DNA of 64,000 bases. It comes from Actinopolymorpha pittospori. Lineage in GTDB: Bacteria; Actinomycetota; Actinomycetes; Propionibacteriales; Actinopolymorphaceae. The stretch spans positions 7,874,001 through 7,938,000 of the forward strand of contig NZ_JADBEM010000001.1 of NCBI RefSeq assembly GCF_014873875.1, given 5' to 3'. This document shows positions 42,262 to 52,045 of this stretch, one piece after another (position 1 is the stretch's first letter; every line of letters starts with the position of its first letter). The translations under genes were made by a program, and so were the position numbers. The notes under the pieces are model-generated. The model was not told the origin of the DNA and ran no database searches. It was given only the letters and a program-made list of their open reading frames with translations.

Positions 42262-42836
42262 TTACCGTCGGCCCCGCGGGTCGAGCGCAGCGAGGACCGC
42301 CGCACTCGAGGTCACCGTGCCGAGGCGGGGGAAGATGCTGGCCACGGCGAACTCGTGCTCGTGCGCCGCGAGCCCGCTCATCGCGTCCTCGACCAGGACC
42401 AGGCGGTAGTCGCGCTCGTCGGCGGCCCGGGCCGTCGACTCGACGCCCATGTTGGTGGCGATACCCGCGAGAACGATCGTGTCGACGGCACGCGAACGCA
42501 GCACCTCCTCCAGCGGCGTCTCGTGGAAGGCGCCCCAGGTGTGCTTCACGATCAGCGGGTCGTCCGGTCGCGTACCGACCTCCGGGACGGGCAACTGGTC
42601 CGGATCACCCGGCTCGAGCGCCTGCCCGGGCTTCGACCGGACGGCCACCACCGGCACCACGAGCGCACCGGCCGCCCGGAAGCCGTCGACGAGCCGCCGG
42701 GCCACCGCGACCACCTCGGCGGGGTCCGCGGCGCGGTCGGGAGCCCTACGACAGCGGGCTGCAGGTCGATGAGGACGAGCGCGGTACGGCGGGGGTCCAG
42801 GGCGAGGTCGAGTGAGTCGGTCGCGGCAACGGTCAC
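42262..42836 (-). pseudogene. Isochorismatase-family hydrolase, frameshifted
   Basis: Two overlapping frames together give one isochorismatase-family protein of about 190 aa. The first part starts at GTG 42836 and runs TALVLIDLQPAVVGLPTAP; the rest, in another frame, runs from about ADPAEVVAVARRLVDGFRAA to the stop at 42262 and includes [17 protein letters not shown] and [20 protein letters not shown]. One base appears to be missing near 42735-42745. The normal catalytic Cys position is Gly (TNMGVES), a variant found in some family members. It lies between priA and hisH. A sequencing error cannot be excluded. Confidence 0.75.
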
Positions 42837-42885
42837 GTTGCGACGTTAACTCCCCCGCCGCGACCGTCGCCCAGACACCCTGGCG

Positions 42886-43530
42886 CTACCGGAGCGAGCC
42901 GACCCAGTTGGCCAGCAGGTGCGCGCCGGCGTCGCCGGACTTCTCCGGGTGGAACTGCGTGGCGCACAGTGGGCCGTTCTCGACGGCGGCGACGAACCGG
43001 TCGCCGTCGTACGGCGTCCAGGTCACGGCCGGCTGCCGGAACCCGCCGGTGGCGTGCAACTCCCACTCCCGCACGGCGTAGGAGTGGACGAAGTAGAACC
43101 GCTCGTCCTCGACCCCGGCGAACAGCGTCGAGCCTTCGGGGACCTCGACGACGTTCCACCCCATGTGCGGAACGATCGGCGCCTTGAGACGCTCGACCGT
43201 GCCCGGCCACTCGGCGCAGCCCTCGGTCTCGACACCGTGCTCGACGCCGCGGTCGAAGAGGATCTGCATGCCGACGCAGATGCCGAGCACGGGGCGGCCG
43301 CCGGCGAGGCGCCGGCCGATCAGCCGATCGCCGCGGACGCCACGCAGACCTGTCATGCAGGCCTCGAACGCGCCGACTCCGGGCACGACGAGCCCGTCCG
43401 CCTCGGTGGCGGCGTCGTAGTCGGAGGTCACCTCCACCTGCGCGCCGGCGCGGACCAGGGCGCGTTCGGCCGAGCGCAGGTTGCCGGTGCCGTAGTCGAG
43501 GACGGCGACGCTGGGCTTGGTCGGACTCAT
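42886..43530 (-). CDS. hisH: Imidazole glycerol phosphate synthase glutaminase subunit
   Basis: A 214-aa class I glutamine amidotransferase that supplies ammonia to HisF. The nucleophile is in [14 protein letters not shown], and the catalytic His and Glu are in [23 protein letters not shown] forms the oxyanion region. ATG 43530 overlaps the stop of the 49-aa membrane protein (ATGA). HisF, its obligate partner, lies 9.7 kb downstream. Confidence 0.96.
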   Translation of the reverse strand: MSPTKPSVAVLDYGTGNLRSAERALVRAGAQVEVTSDYDAATEADGLVVPGVGAFEACMTGLRGVRGDRLIGRRLAGGRPVLGICVGMQILFDRGVEHGVETEGCAEWPGTVERLKAPIVPHMGWNVVEVPEGSTLFAGVEDERFYFVHSYAVREWELHATGGFRQPAVTWTPYDGDRFVAAVENGPLCATQFHPEKSGDAGAHLLANWVGSLR

Positions 43531-43676
43531 CGGGTCGTCTCCCGCAGCCCGGCCACGAGGAACAGGACCGCGAGCAGAAGTACGACCACGGTCGCCCAGA
43601 TCGGCCGCTTCTGTTGCCGGGTCGCGATTCCTCCGCCCACCAGGATCCCGGCCAGGGCGAAGTAGAGATACTCCAC
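43527..43676 (-). CDS. Small membrane protein embedded between hisB and hisH
   Basis: A 49-residue protein starting [20 protein letters not shown] (GTG at 43676), followed by QQKRPIW and a second hydrophobic helix ending [10 protein letters not shown]. Two short transmembrane helices are separated by a basic turn. The start overlaps the hisB stop by one base and the stop overlaps the hisH start (ATGA), so it is inside the coupled his operon. The function is unknown. Strict coupling and full GC-rich codon use argue that it is a real gene. Confidence 0.72.
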   Translation of the reverse strand: MEYLYFALAGILVGGGIATRQQKRPIWATVVVLLLAVLFLVAGLRETTR

Positions 43677-44308
43677 TACAACGCTCCCTTTGTGCTGGGT
43701 ACGCCGCTCTCCCGCGGGTCCAGGGCCACCGCGTCACGCAGTGCGCGGGCGAGGGCCTTGAACTGCGCCTCCACGATGTGGTGCGGGTCGCGGCCGGCCA
43801 GCACGCGAACGTGCAGGCAGATCGCGGCGTGGAAGGCCAGCGTCTCCAGGACGTGCCTCGTCAACGACCCGGTGAAGTGGCCGCCGATCATGGCGTAGGC
43901 CTGACCCTCCGGCTCACCGGTGTGGACGCAGTAGGGCCGCCCGGCGACGTCGACGACGACGTGCACCAACGACTCGTCCAGCGGAACGGTGGCGTCGGCG
44001 AACCTGCGGATCCCCCGCTTGTCGCCGAGTGCCTGCCGGAACGCCTGCCCGAGCACGATGGCGGTGTCCTCGACCGTGTGGTGGACGTCGATGTCAACGT
44101 CGCCTTGCGCACGCACCATGAGGTCGAACAGTCCGTGCCGGCCGAGCTGGTCGAGCATGTGGTCGTAGAACGGCACACCCGTCGAGACGTCGACGCGCCC
44201 GCTCCCGTCGAGGTCCAACTCGACGACGATCTTGCTCTCCTTGGTTTCCCGCTCGATCCGAACGGCCCGGCTTCCCGATCCGCCCAGCTCCCGCTCCGGT
44301 CCGCTCAC
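43676..44308 (-). CDS. hisB: Imidazoleglycerol-phosphate dehydratase
   Basis: A 210-aa monofunctional dehydratase, which removes water from IGP to give imidazole-acetol phosphate; Mn-dependent. It has the family metal motifs [40 protein letters not shown]-type [12 protein letters not shown] and [18 protein letters not shown]. There is no phosphatase domain, in agreement with a separate hisN-like gene. The GTG start at 44308 overlaps the hisC stop (GTGA). Confidence 0.96.
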   Translation of the reverse strand: MSGPERELGGSGSRAVRIERETKESKIVVELDLDGSGRVDVSTGVPFYDHMLDQLGRHGLFDLMVRAQGDVDIDVHHTVEDTAIVLGQAFRQALGDKRGIRRFADATVPLDESLVHVVVDVAGRPYCVHTGEPEGQAYAMIGGHFTGSLTRHVLETLAFHAAICLHVRVLAGRDPHHIVEAQFKALARALRDAVALDPRESGVPSTKGAL

Positions 44309-45387
44309 TGTGCCAGTACCTCCTGCAACGCGGCCCGGAAGGCCGCCATCTCCTGCGCGGTCCCGATCGAGACCCGCAGCCATCCGTCCGGCCCGGTCTC
44401 CCGGATCAACACACCCCGGTCCAACAGCCCCTGCCACACCGTGTGCCGGTCCGGGAACGTCCCGAACAGGACGAAGTTGGCATCGGAGTCGGCGACCTGA
44501 TGTCCCTGGCCGCGCAGCCACTCGACCGTCTCGTCCCGCCGTCCCCGCAGCTCGTGGACGCGGGCGAGCAGCGCGTCGGCGTGCTTCAGGGCGATCCGCG
44601 CGACCGCCTGGGTCACGGCCGACAGGTGGTACGGCAGCCGCACGATCCGCAGCGCGTCGACGATCGCCGCGTCGGCCGCGAGATAACCGAGCCGGCCCCC
44701 CGCGAAGGCGAACGCCTTCGACATGGTGCGGCTGACCACCAGCCGCGGGTAGCGCGGGAGGAGCGTCAGCGCGCTCGGCGTACCGTCCCGACGGAACTCG
44801 CCGTAGGCCTCGTCGACCACCACGATCCCGGGCGCGGCCTCGCAGATCCGCTCCACCACATCGAGCGGCAGCGCGGTCCCGGTCGGGTTGTTCGGGGAGG
44901 CGAGCAGGACCACCGACGGCTGGTGCGCCGCGATCTGCTCGAGGGCGTGGGTGACGTCGAGGGTGAAGTCCTCGGCGCGCCGGCCGGTCACCCAGGTGGT
45001 GCAGCTGTCCCGCGCGTACTCCGGATACATGGAGTACGTCGGCGCGAACGACAGCGCCGTCCGGCCCGGTCCACCAAAGGCCAGCAGGATCTGCAGCATC
45101 ACCTCGTTGGACCCGTTGGCGGCCCACACCTGCGCGGCGGTGAGGTCGTGGCCGAGGTAGGCCGCGAGGTCCTTCCGCAGCTCCAGGGCCTCGCGTTCGG
45201 GGTAGCGGTTGAGCGTCCGTGCCGCCTCGGCGACGGCGGTGGCGATGTCGGCCACCACCTCCTCCGAGGGCGGGTAGGGGTTCTCGTTGACGTTCAGCAC
45301 GACCGGAACGTCGAGCTGGGGTGCGCCGTACGGCTCCTCACCACGAAGATCGTCGCGCAGCGGCAGGTCGGCCAGCGTCTGGCCCAT
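44305..45387 (-). CDS. hisC: Histidinol-phosphate aminotransferase
   Basis: A 360-aa PLP-dependent class I/II aminotransferase converting imidazole-acetol phosphate to histidinol phosphate. Motifs: [51 protein letters not shown] and the PLP lysine in [21 protein letters not shown] 45387 overlaps the stop of the IMPase-family gene by one base (TGATG). It is part of the coupled his operon. Confidence 0.95.
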   Translation of the reverse strand: MGQTLADLPLRDDLRGEEPYGAPQLDVPVVLNVNENPYPPSEEVVADIATAVAEAARTLNRYPEREALELRKDLAAYLGHDLTAAQVWAANGSNEVMLQILLAFGGPGRTALSFAPTYSMYPEYARDSCTTWVTGRRAEDFTLDVTHALEQIAAHQPSVVLLASPNNPTGTALPLDVVERICEAAPGIVVVDEAYGEFRRDGTPSALTLLPRYPRLVVSRTMSKAFAFAGGRLGYLAADAAIVDALRIVRLPYHLSAVTQAVARIALKHADALLARVHELRGRRDETVEWLRGQGHQVADSDANFVLFGTFPDRHTVWQGLLDRGVLIRETGPDGWLRVSIGTAQEMAAFRAALQEVLAQ

Positions 45388-46199
45388 CAGATCACCTTGA
45401 CCATTCCGACCAAGGTCTTGGTGACCTCTGGGGTGCCGGCGACCAGAACCTCGAGCCCGGTCGCTGTCGTGACCCACTCCGCCTCGCCGCCGGCAGCCTC
45501 GACGAGGGCGATGCCGGCCGCGACGTCCCAGATGTTGACCCCGAAGCCGAGGTAACCCTCCTGCGCACCGAGCGCGACGGACAGCAGCTCGCAGGCCGAG
45601 GATCCGGTGCGCCGGTAGTCGCGCGCCTGACGCATCAGCTCACCCACGAACGCGTGCACGCGCACGCGTTGGTCCATCGGGGTCGGCAGGCCGATCCCGA
45701 CGAGGGAGTCGGCGAGGTCGACGGCGTCGGAGACCTGCGGCGTGCCCTCCCGGGCGAACGCCTCCGGTCCGCCGGCCGCCGCCCAGTCGCCGTCGGCCGG
45801 ACGCACGATCGCACCCGCGACGATCTGGCCGTCGCGCTCCACACCCACCGAGACGGCGTAGTCGCGGCGGCGGTGCACGAAGTTCATCGTCCCGTCGAGC
45901 GGATCGACCAGCCAGCGCACTCCACTGTCACCGTCGTGGACCCCCGACTCCTCCGCGAGAACGGCGTCTCGCGGACGAGCGGCCGAGACCAGGCGCAGGA
46001 TCGCCGCCTCGGCGGCCTTGTCGGCAGTCGTGACGAAATCGGCGGGATGCGCCTTGGTGGACACCTGCAGCGCTCCGCCGCGCACCTCCCGAAGAATCGC
46101 GTGGGAGCCGGCGTGCGCGGCGGCGAGCGCGAGGTCGCGCAGATCCTGGTCGACGCTTTGGGAGTCGTAGGAGTTGCCGTTGTGCACCGGTCTGGTCAT
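45387..46199 (-). CDS. hisN: Inositol-monophosphatase-family phosphatase, probable histidinol phosphatase
   Basis: A 270-aa IMPase-fold, Mg2+-dependent phosphatase. Metal-binding motifs are [19 protein letters not shown] and [20 protein letters not shown]. Because it lies between hisD and hisC and because hisB here has no phosphatase domain, the likely role is dephosphorylation of histidinol phosphate, as known for HisN of Corynebacterium; myo-inositol phosphate is the alternative. ATG 46199. The previous gene in the operon, hisD, ends 58 bp upstream. Confidence 0.83.
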   Translation of the reverse strand: MTRPVHNGNSYDSQSVDQDLRDLALAAAHAGSHAILREVRGGALQVSTKAHPADFVTTADKAAEAAILRLVSAARPRDAVLAEESGVHDGDSGVRWLVDPLDGTMNFVHRRRDYAVSVGVERDGQIVAGAIVRPADGDWAAAGGPEAFAREGTPQVSDAVDLADSLVGIGLPTPMDQRVRVHAFVGELMRQARDYRRTGSSACELLSVALGAQEGYLGFGVNIWDVAAGIALVEAAGGEAEWVTTATGLEVLVAGTPEVTKTLVGMVKVI

Positions 46200-46257
46200 G
46201 ACTGACTCATTTCGTTCGGAGCGGTCGCCGAGGCCCCGCGCATGCGGCTGCGGGCCA

Positions 46258-47610
46258 TCAGGCATACCCATCGGTGCCGGGACCGAAGCGCACCTGGACG
46301 GCCTGCCCGTGTGCCGGGAGATCCTCGGCCTCGGCCAGCGCGACGACGTGCTTGGCGACGTCACGCAGAGCGGCCTGGTCGTAGTCGACGACGTGGACAG
46401 CCTTCAGATAGCTGCGGACCGACAGCCCGGAGGAGTGGCAGGCGCACCCTCCGGTGGGCAGGACGTGGTTGGAGCCCGCGGCGTAGTCGCCGAGGGAGAC
46501 CGGCGACCACGGCCCGACGAAGATCGCCCCGGCGTTGCGGACCCTGGCGGCCCAGCGCGCGGCGTCCGTGGTGTGGATCTCCAGGTGCTCGGCGGCGTAG
46601 GCGTCGACCACGGCGAGGCCCTGTTCGAGGTCGTCCACCAACACGACGCCCGACTGCTCCCCGCGCAGTGCCTCGCCGATTCGCTGCACGTGCTTGGTGG
46701 CCGGGACCTGCCGCTCGAGCTCAGCCTCGACCGCCGTCGCGAGCTCGACGCTGGGTGTGACGAGGACGCTCGCCGCCATCGGGTCGTGCTCGGCCTGGCT
46801 GATCAGGTCGGCGGCGACGTAGCTGGGGTCGGCGGTGTCGTCGGCGAGGATGGCGATCTCGGTCGGACCCGCTTCGGAGTCGATGCCGACGATCCCCTTG
46901 ACCAGGCGCTTGGCGGCCACGGTCGTGATCCGGCCCGGACCGGCGACGAAGTCGACCGGCTGGCAGAGCACCTCCGTGTCGGGGCCTTCGCCGGCCCTGG
47001 CGCCGTAGGCGAACATCGCGATGGCACCCGCGCCACCAGCGGCGTAGACCTCGTCGACGCCGAGGAGCGCGCACACCGCGAGGATCGTCGGGTGCGGGAG
47101 CCCGCCGTACTCCTTCTGCGGCGAGGACGCGAGCGCGATCGACTCGACGCCGGCCACCTGCGCGGGCACGACGTTCATGACGACACTCGACGCGAGCGGC
47201 GCGACCCCGCCGGGGATGTAGACGCCGGCCCGCCGGTAGGGCACCAGCCGCTGCGTGACGGTGCCGCCGGGCACCACCCGGACCTCGGTGTCGGTCTCGA
47301 GTTCGGCCTCGCTGACCGCGCGGAGCCGTCGGATCGACTCCTCGAACGCCGCCCGGACGTCGGGGTCGAGCTCATGCAGCGCCCTCGCCATCGCCTCGAC
47401 CGGGACCCGGATGTCGGTGAGTTCCACACCGTCCCAGCGGGAGGCGTACTCGCGCAGGGCCACCGCGCCACGATGGCGGACGTCGTCCAGAGTCGGGCGT
47501 ACGGCGTCGACGGCAGCCTCCACGTCGAACGGCGCACGCGGCACCACGGCGCGGTAGTCCAGGGCGGGCTCGGATGCGCGGCGTCCGCGCAGGTCGATAC
47601 GACGGATCAC
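46258..47610 (-). CDS. hisD: Histidinol dehydrogenase
   Basis: The 450-aa zinc enzyme of the last two steps, histidinol to histidine with NAD. Family marks: [79 protein letters not shown] and [20 protein letters not shown] followed by [15 protein letters not shown] 47610 is the chosen start; the longer in-frame start at 47730 would overlap the divergent promoter region. First gene of the hisD-to-priA series. Confidence 0.96.
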   Translation of the reverse strand: MIRRIDLRGRRASEPALDYRAVVPRAPFDVEAAVDAVRPTLDDVRHRGAVALREYASRWDGVELTDIRVPVEAMARALHELDPDVRAAFEESIRRLRAVSEAELETDTEVRVVPGGTVTQRLVPYRRAGVYIPGGVAPLASSVVMNVVPAQVAGVESIALASSPQKEYGGLPHPTILAVCALLGVDEVYAAGGAGAIAMFAYGARAGEGPDTEVLCQPVDFVAGPGRITTVAAKRLVKGIVGIDSEAGPTEIAILADDTADPSYVAADLISQAEHDPMAASVLVTPSVELATAVEAELERQVPATKHVQRIGEALRGEQSGVVLVDDLEQGLAVVDAYAAEHLEIHTTDAARWAARVRNAGAIFVGPWSPVSLGDYAAGSNHVLPTGGCACHSSGLSVRSYLKAVHVVDYDQAALRDVAKHVVALAEAEDLPAHGQAVQVRFGPGTDGYA

Positions 47611-47717
47611 CCCACCGAGTCTAGAGGGGCGCCCGTCGCGCCCGCCCGCGCAGTCGATTCCCGAGGCGGCGCCCGAGATGCGGGGGTTTCGACCGCTGGT
47701 CGCGCTTCGTTCCGCCC

Positions 47718-47747
47718 TTGACTCTGACACCTATGTGAAGCTTTAGC
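47718..47747 (+). promoter_or_regulatory. Candidate promoter for a leaderless mRNA
   Basis: TTGACT (47718-47723) and TTTAGC (47742-47747) are 18 nt apart and resemble -35 and -10 elements. Transcription would begin about 47754-47756, at or next to the ATG of the downstream gene, so the mRNA would have little or no leader. Leaderless starts are common in actinobacteria. Confidence 0.35.
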
Positions 47748-47755
47748 GTCGGCCC

Positions 47756-48691
47756 ATGCACATCGGGATCTTCATCGGAAGGACCGACGAAACAATCCGG
47801 CCGGCAGCGCTCGCGGCAGCGGTCGAGGAGCGCGGTTTCGAGTCGCTCTTCGTACCCGAGCACACCCACATCCCCGCCTCGCGTGAGACACCGTACGAGG
47901 GAGGCGGCGAGCTCCCCCGCCCCTACTACCGCGTGCTGGACCCGATCGCGACCCTGGCCGCGGCCGCGACCGCGACGACCTCCCTGCGGCTGGGTACCGC
48001 GATGAGCCTGGTGGCTCAGCACGACCCGATCATCCTGGCCAAGCAGATCGCGACCCTGGACCTGATCTCCGGCGGCCGGATCGAGGTCGGGGCGGGCGCG
48101 GGTTGGAACCGCGAGGAGATGCGCAACCACGGCACCGATCCGCGCACCCGGACCCGGGTCCTGCGCGAACGCCTCCTCGCCATGAAGGAGATCTGGACCA
48201 GGGACCAGGCGTCCTTCCACGGCGAGTTCGTGGACTTCGATCCAATCTTCTCCTGGCCCAAGCCGCTCCAACGTCCACATCCGCCGATCCTGCTGGGCGG
48301 TTGGGGACGTACGACGCACGCGCGCTTGGTCGACCACGCCGATGGTTGGCTCGCGCCGTTCGACCTTCCGGTGGCGGAACTCGGCCCGGGGATGCGATCG
48401 CTCGAGGCGCTGGCCGAGGAGGCCGGCCGTGGCCGACTGCCCGTCACCGCGACCTCGTTCTCACCGAACCGGGCGCTGCTGGAGGAGTTCACGGCACTCG
48501 GCGTCGCCCGAGCCCTGCTCGGGGTGTCGGCCGAGGAACCCGCCGAGGTTCTCCGTCAACTCGACGAGTACGCCGGACTCCTGAGCGTTCGGCCGCCTTC
48601 GACCACACCCGGGCCTCGGTCGACCTCCGCCGCCGACGCCGGGGCGACCTCCCCCGCCACGCCCGCCGCGCCAGGTCGGGGAACGGAGTGA
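47756..48691 (+). CDS. LLM-class F420-dependent oxidoreductase (TIGR03619-like)
   Basis: A 311-aa luciferase-like TIM-barrel enzyme expected to use coenzyme F420. It has the N-terminal IGIFIGRTDETIRPAALAAA, the DPIATLAAAATATTSLRLGT strand-turn, GRIEVGAGAGWNREEMRNHG and the HPPILLGGWG motif. Substrate unknown. The last about 40 residues are a Pro/Thr/Ala-rich disordered tail. No Shine-Dalgarno sequence is apparent upstream, in line with a leaderless start. Divergent from hisD. Confidence 0.9.
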   Translation: MHIGIFIGRTDETIRPAALAAAVEERGFESLFVPEHTHIPASRETPYEGGGELPRPYYRVLDPIATLAAAATATTSLRLGTAMSLVAQHDPIILAKQIATLDLISGGRIEVGAGAGWNREEMRNHGTDPRTRTRVLRERLLAMKEIWTRDQASFHGEFVDFDPIFSWPKPLQRPHPPILLGGWGRTTHARLVDHADGWLAPFDLPVAELGPGMRSLEALAEEAGRGRLPVTATSFSPNRALLEEFTALGVARALLGVSAEEPAEVLRQLDEYAGLLSVRPPSTTPGPRSTSAADAGATSPATPAAPGRGTE

Positions 48692-48736
48692 GGCCAGCCG
48701 TCCTCACCAGGTGCGGGACGTGACAGGCTGAGCGAC

Positions 48737-49252
48737 GTGGCGAAGAAGGACGGGGCGAAGAAGCGAGCCTCCCAGGGGACACCGGCTGTGCTGGTTCTCC
48801 AGGACGCCGACGTTTCCCACACCCTGCATCCCTACGACCACGAGGCGCCCAGCGCAGGCGAGCGGCCCAACTACGGGCTGGAGGCCGCGCAGGCCCTCGG
48901 TGTCCCACCCGACCAGCTCTTCAAGACTCTGCTCGCCCAGGTCGACGGCCAGCTCGCTGTCGGGGTCGTACCGGTCAGCTCCTCCCTCGACCTCAAGGCG
49001 TTCGCCGCCGCGGTCGGTGGCAAGCGCGCCCAGCTGGCCGATCCGACGGTCGCCGAGAAGACGACCGGCTACGTCGTGGGCGGGATCAGCCCACTCGGCC
49101 AGCGCCGCCGGCTCCCCACCGTCGTCGACGACAGCGCGCTCGGCCACCCCACCGTCTACGTGTCGGCTGGCCGGCGCGGCCTCCAGGTCGAGCTGGCGCC
49201 CCAGGACCTCATCCGGCTGTGTGAGGCGACCGCGGCCGCCATCTCGGCCTGA
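48737..49252 (+). CDS. ybaK: Cys-tRNA(Pro)/Cys-tRNA(Cys) deacylase YbaK
   Basis: A 171-aa trans-editing factor that hydrolyses misacylated Cys-tRNA(Pro). Characteristic parts are VSHTLHPYDHE, YGLEAAQALGVPPDQLFKTL, GVVPVSSSLDLKAFAAAVGG with the catalytic Lys, and the GYVVGGISPLGQRRRLPTVV segment. GTG start at 48737. The basic first dozen residues (MAKKDGAKKRAS) are typical. Its stop codon lies within the first unit of a 16-bp tandem repeat. Confidence 0.93.
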   Translation: MAKKDGAKKRASQGTPAVLVLQDADVSHTLHPYDHEAPSAGERPNYGLEAAQALGVPPDQLFKTLLAQVDGQLAVGVVPVSSSLDLKAFAAAVGGKRAQLADPTVAEKTTGYVVGGISPLGQRRRLPTVVDDSALGHPTVYVSAGRRGLQVELAPQDLIRLCEATAAAISA

Positions 49253-49338
49253 CCGGCACTCGACCTGACCGGCACTCGACCTGACCGGCACTCGACCTGA
49301 CCGGCACTCGTTCTGACCGGCACTCGTTCTGACCGGCA
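49249..49338 (+). repeat. 16-bp tandem repeat array at the ybaK 3' end
   Basis: Five full units of CTGACCGGCACTCGAC or CTGACCGGCACTCGTT (three of the first, then two of the second) plus a partial sixth. The first unit contains the ybaK TGA stop. The unit is not a multiple of three and there are no spacers, so it is neither coding nor a CRISPR array. Confidence 0.9.
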
Positions 49339-49370
49339 GGACAGCGGTGGCGGACCCACCGAGACGGCAG

Positions 49371-49408
49371 GTGGGGCGGTGCCGGGCCTGAGCCCAACAC
49401 CGCCCCAC
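49371..49408. terminator. Bidirectional terminator between ybaK and the DUF3352 gene
   Basis: A perfect 11-bp inverted repeat GTGGGGCGGTG (49371-49381) with CACCGCCCCAC (49398-49408) and a 16-nt loop lies between convergent genes. Confidence 0.75.
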
Positions 49409-49433
49409 CGCGGCTCGATGCGACCGACGCGTG

Positions 49434-51329
49434 TCAGTCGAGCAACACCCGGATCGTGAACGTCCCGCCGGTCTCGTCGGTCGTCCCGGACATCCCGATC
49501 GCCTTCAGCGCCGCGACGTCGGCCTTGCTGTCGGCCGGAAGCTGACTCGCGTAGAGCTTCTCCAGCTTGTTCAGGTCGACGAACAGCCCGAACTGCGCCT
49601 TGTCGGCCTGGTCCACAGCCTGCTTGAACGTGTCACTGCTCGCGAGGTCTCCGCCCTTCACCAGCTCGTCCGCGTAGGCCTGGGTGGACGCGAGCACCAT
49701 CGCGCCGGACCCGGTCGCCTTGCCGAGCTGGAAGTCGAGCCCGAGCCCGCCGACCAGCTGGTCGAGCTTCGGCAGCAGCGCCTTGGCCTTGGCCTCGTCG
49801 GTGGTCGAACGGATGCCGACCAGCGGGAGCTGCGGAGCACCGGAACCGCTCGCCTGCATCATCGTGTCGAGGCCACGCTCGTCCACCGCGATGGTGGTGT
49901 CCGTGCCCAACAGGGTGCTGACGTCGTCGGGAACCTTGATCCCGAACTGCTGCTCAGCGGCCTGCAGGAAGGAGTCCAGCTGCGCGGTCGCCCCTGCCGA
50001 CTCGAGGGTCTTGCGAATCTCGGGCCAGGACTGGGCGAAGGCTGGTCCCGCACCCGCGACCGAGATCGCCGCCGCGGTCGTGTTGGGGAGTTCGCCGAGC
50101 TTGATTCCGCTCTGCTTGAGAGCGGGGATCTTCGCGCCGCGAGCCTTGGCGACCAACTGGACGGAGTTGCTGGTGAAGCTCAGACCACCGACCACTCGCC
50201 CCTGGGCGGCGACCTGTGCCGGTGCCATGCCGCTCCCCGTTCCGGAGAGCTCAGCCAGCTTCGGCAGGTCGGCCCAGAAGGACATGACGCCTTCGTCGAC
50301 GGACCCCATGTCGTCGGTGAACGTCTCGTTCTTGGCCAGCGAGTTGTCCGAGACCGTCTTGGCGAGGTCGTCGGCGCGGGCCTGGGAGTCGGCGAAGATC
50401 ACGTAGTCGCCGGTGAAGGCGAAGTTCTTCGCACCGAGCTTCTGCAACCCGGCGCGGGCCTTGTCCTCATCGGTCATCTGCGCCGCGAGAACGGCCTCGG
50501 GCTCCTTGCCGTCGGTGCCGGGCACCACCGCGACACCGGCGCGGTCGCCGAGCCAGGTGTCGATGTCCTTGGTGTAGTCGACGTTCTTGAGCTCGGGATC
50601 GGTCTGCTTGATGGCCTCGAAGACCGCCTCGCGGAGGTCGTCGCCCTCACCGAGGCGCTTGCTGGCGTCGGGGAACTTCCGCGCGACGCTGAAGATCGCG
50701 GCCTTCTGCTCGGCAGAGGGGTCGAGGTCGATCCGGAAGTATGCGAAGGCGTTGGCCGGTAGCACGTCGGCAGGCTGCGCGCCGCCACCACTCAGCGTGG
50801 TGATCGCCGCCCAGGCCCCGCCGCCGACCGCTACCACCAGAACGGCGGCGAGCGCGACGATCAACCAGCGCGGGCCCTTGCGCTTGGGCTCCTCGGCGTA
50901 GAAGCCGGGGCCGGCGGGCTGGCCGCCACCAGGCGTCCACTGTCCGCCACCCTGCTCGCCCTGGCCGGTCGGCTGGCCGTAGCCGCCCTGCTGCTGGGCG
51001 CCGTAGCCGCCCTGCGAAGGCTGGCCGTAACCACCCTGCGGAGCCTGCCCGTAACCACCCTGCGGGGGCTGGCCGTAACCACCCTGCGGCTGTCCGTAGC
51101 CCCCTTGCGGAGCCTGTCCGTAGCCGCCCTGCGGCTGCGTTCCTCCTGGCTGACCAGGGCGACCGTGGTGCGGCGGAGGACCCGCCGGTCCGCCCGGCTG
51201 CTGCCCATAGGGCTGGCCACCCGGCGGCTGACCCTGCGGTCGGCCCATGGGCGGTCCCTGGCGGTGCCCACCGCCCGGCGGTGGCGCGCCGAACCGCCCC
51301 GATTCGTTTGGTGTGCGATCGTCAGACAA
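49434..51329 (-). CDS. DUF3352 membrane-anchored protein with Gly/Gln-rich N-terminal tail
   Basis: A 631-aa protein. The first about 150 residues are a low-complexity cytoplasmic tail with some seven QGGYGQ-type repeats (DNA about 50990-51130). Then comes one transmembrane helix ([20 protein letters not shown]) and a large extracytoplasmic DUF3352 domain (about 180-631: [20 protein letters not shown], then ADLPKLAEL and [10 protein letters not shown]). The function of DUF3352 is unknown. The start is probably TTG 51329, just before [10 protein letters not shown]; an ATG far upstream in frame (51746) would run through the DUF2567 gene and is rejected. Confidence 0.85.
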   Translation of the reverse strand: MSDDRTPNESGRFGAPPPGGGHRQGPPMGRPQGQPPGGQPYGQQPGGPAGPPPHHGRPGQPGGTQPQGGYGQAPQGGYGQPQGGYGQPPQGGYGQAPQGGYGQPSQGGYGAQQQGGYGQPTGQGEQGGGQWTPGGGQPAGPGFYAEEPKRKGPRWLIVALAAVLVVAVGGGAWAAITTLSGGGAQPADVLPANAFAYFRIDLDPSAEQKAAIFSVARKFPDASKRLGEGDDLREAVFEAIKQTDPELKNVDYTKDIDTWLGDRAGVAVVPGTDGKEPEAVLAAQMTDEDKARAGLQKLGAKNFAFTGDYVIFADSQARADDLAKTVSDNSLAKNETFTDDMGSVDEGVMSFWADLPKLAELSGTGSGMAPAQVAAQGRVVGGLSFTSNSVQLVAKARGAKIPALKQSGIKLGELPNTTAAAISVAGAGPAFAQSWPEIRKTLESAGATAQLDSFLQAAEQQFGIKVPDDVSTLLGTDTTIAVDERGLDTMMQASGSGAPQLPLVGIRSTTDEAKAKALLPKLDQLVGGLGLDFQLGKATGSGAMVLASTQAYADELVKGGDLASSDTFKQAVDQADKAQFGLFVDLNKLEKLYASQLPADSKADVAALKAIGMSGTTDETGGTFTIRVLLD

Positions 51330-51427
51330 GAGGCACCCCCGAAGCAACGGAATGTGTCGCCACAAATTAGCGCATCGCGGAGACAGCTCCCAGGCCCACC
51401 CAACTGACCTGTGGATAACTTTCGCGC

Positions 51428-51994
51428 CTACTCCTCGTCGCGGCTCCACCCGAGCCAGACCAGCGGAATGACGGGAGCCAGGGCGCCGATCGGCCAACTG
51501 AACAGGACGCCGTAAGCGTGCAGGCCGAGCGGTGCGGTGAGCGGGCTTCCCGGCGTGGCCTGTGGGTGCCAGGTCAGGACCACGGCACCGTTGGCCACCA
51601 GGCTCCCGGTCACGAACGCCACCACGGCGGCGAGGACGGCTCCGACCAGCAGTGCCACGACGACCAGGACGCCGTGCCGGAGATAGACGGTCGCGAGGAC
51701 CGCACCCAGAAGCAGGCCGGCGACGGCACCGAGGGCGGCGTACCACGCGTCCATCGACACCTGGCGCGCCGCCTCGAGCTCGGTGTTGGGGAAGGGGCCC
51801 AGGTCGGTCATCGTCATGGCGACGTGGGGATTGAGGCGCGTCCAGACGAGGCCGACGACGACGCCCGCCACCACCATCACGGCCACGATCACCAGGAAGG
51901 CACGTGCGCGCCCGGGCACGGACGCACGCGACGCGCGCATCGGCGGGGTTCCGGGCGAGGGTGTCGCCGAATCAGGCGGGGTCGTCGTGTTCAC
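51428..51994 (-). CDS. DUF2567-like membrane protein
   Basis: A 188-aa protein with a Pro/Thr-rich start and four hydrophobic helices (about 33-50, 86-105, 110-130 and 165-182; for example [20 protein letters not shown] and [20 protein letters not shown]). The pattern fits actinobacterial DUF2567 proteins of unknown function. GTG start at 51994. It shares strand and proximity with the DUF3352 gene 98 bp downstream; this gap shows no gene. Confidence 0.75.
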   Translation of the reverse strand: MNTTTPPDSATPSPGTPPMRASRASVPGRARAFLVIVAVMVVAGVVVGLVWTRLNPHVAMTMTDLGPFPNTELEAARQVSMDAWYAALGAVAGLLLGAVLATVYLRHGVLVVVALLVGAVLAAVVAFVTGSLVANGAVVLTWHPQATPGSPLTAPLGLHAYGVLFSWPIGALAPVIPLVWLGWSRDEE

Positions 51995-52045
51995 CGCCCC
52001 AGATCCTACGCACCCTTCCCCGGAGCCGATCCTGGGTCTGCCGCC

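Noticed and set aside
49249-49338. CRISPR array
   Set aside because: The 16-bp units are directly adjacent with no unique spacers and no cas genes are present.
49209-49408. Minus-strand open frames made of the 16-bp repeats (Ser/Gly/Arg-rich)
   Set aside because: The repeat unit is not a multiple of three, there is no start with ribosome-binding site and the stretch contains a terminator stem.
51330-51746. Upstream extension of the DUF3352 gene
   Set aside because: The added residues are Arg-rich shadow sequence antisense to no motif and overlap the DUF2567 gene on the same strand; TTG 51329 directly precedes the low-complexity tail.
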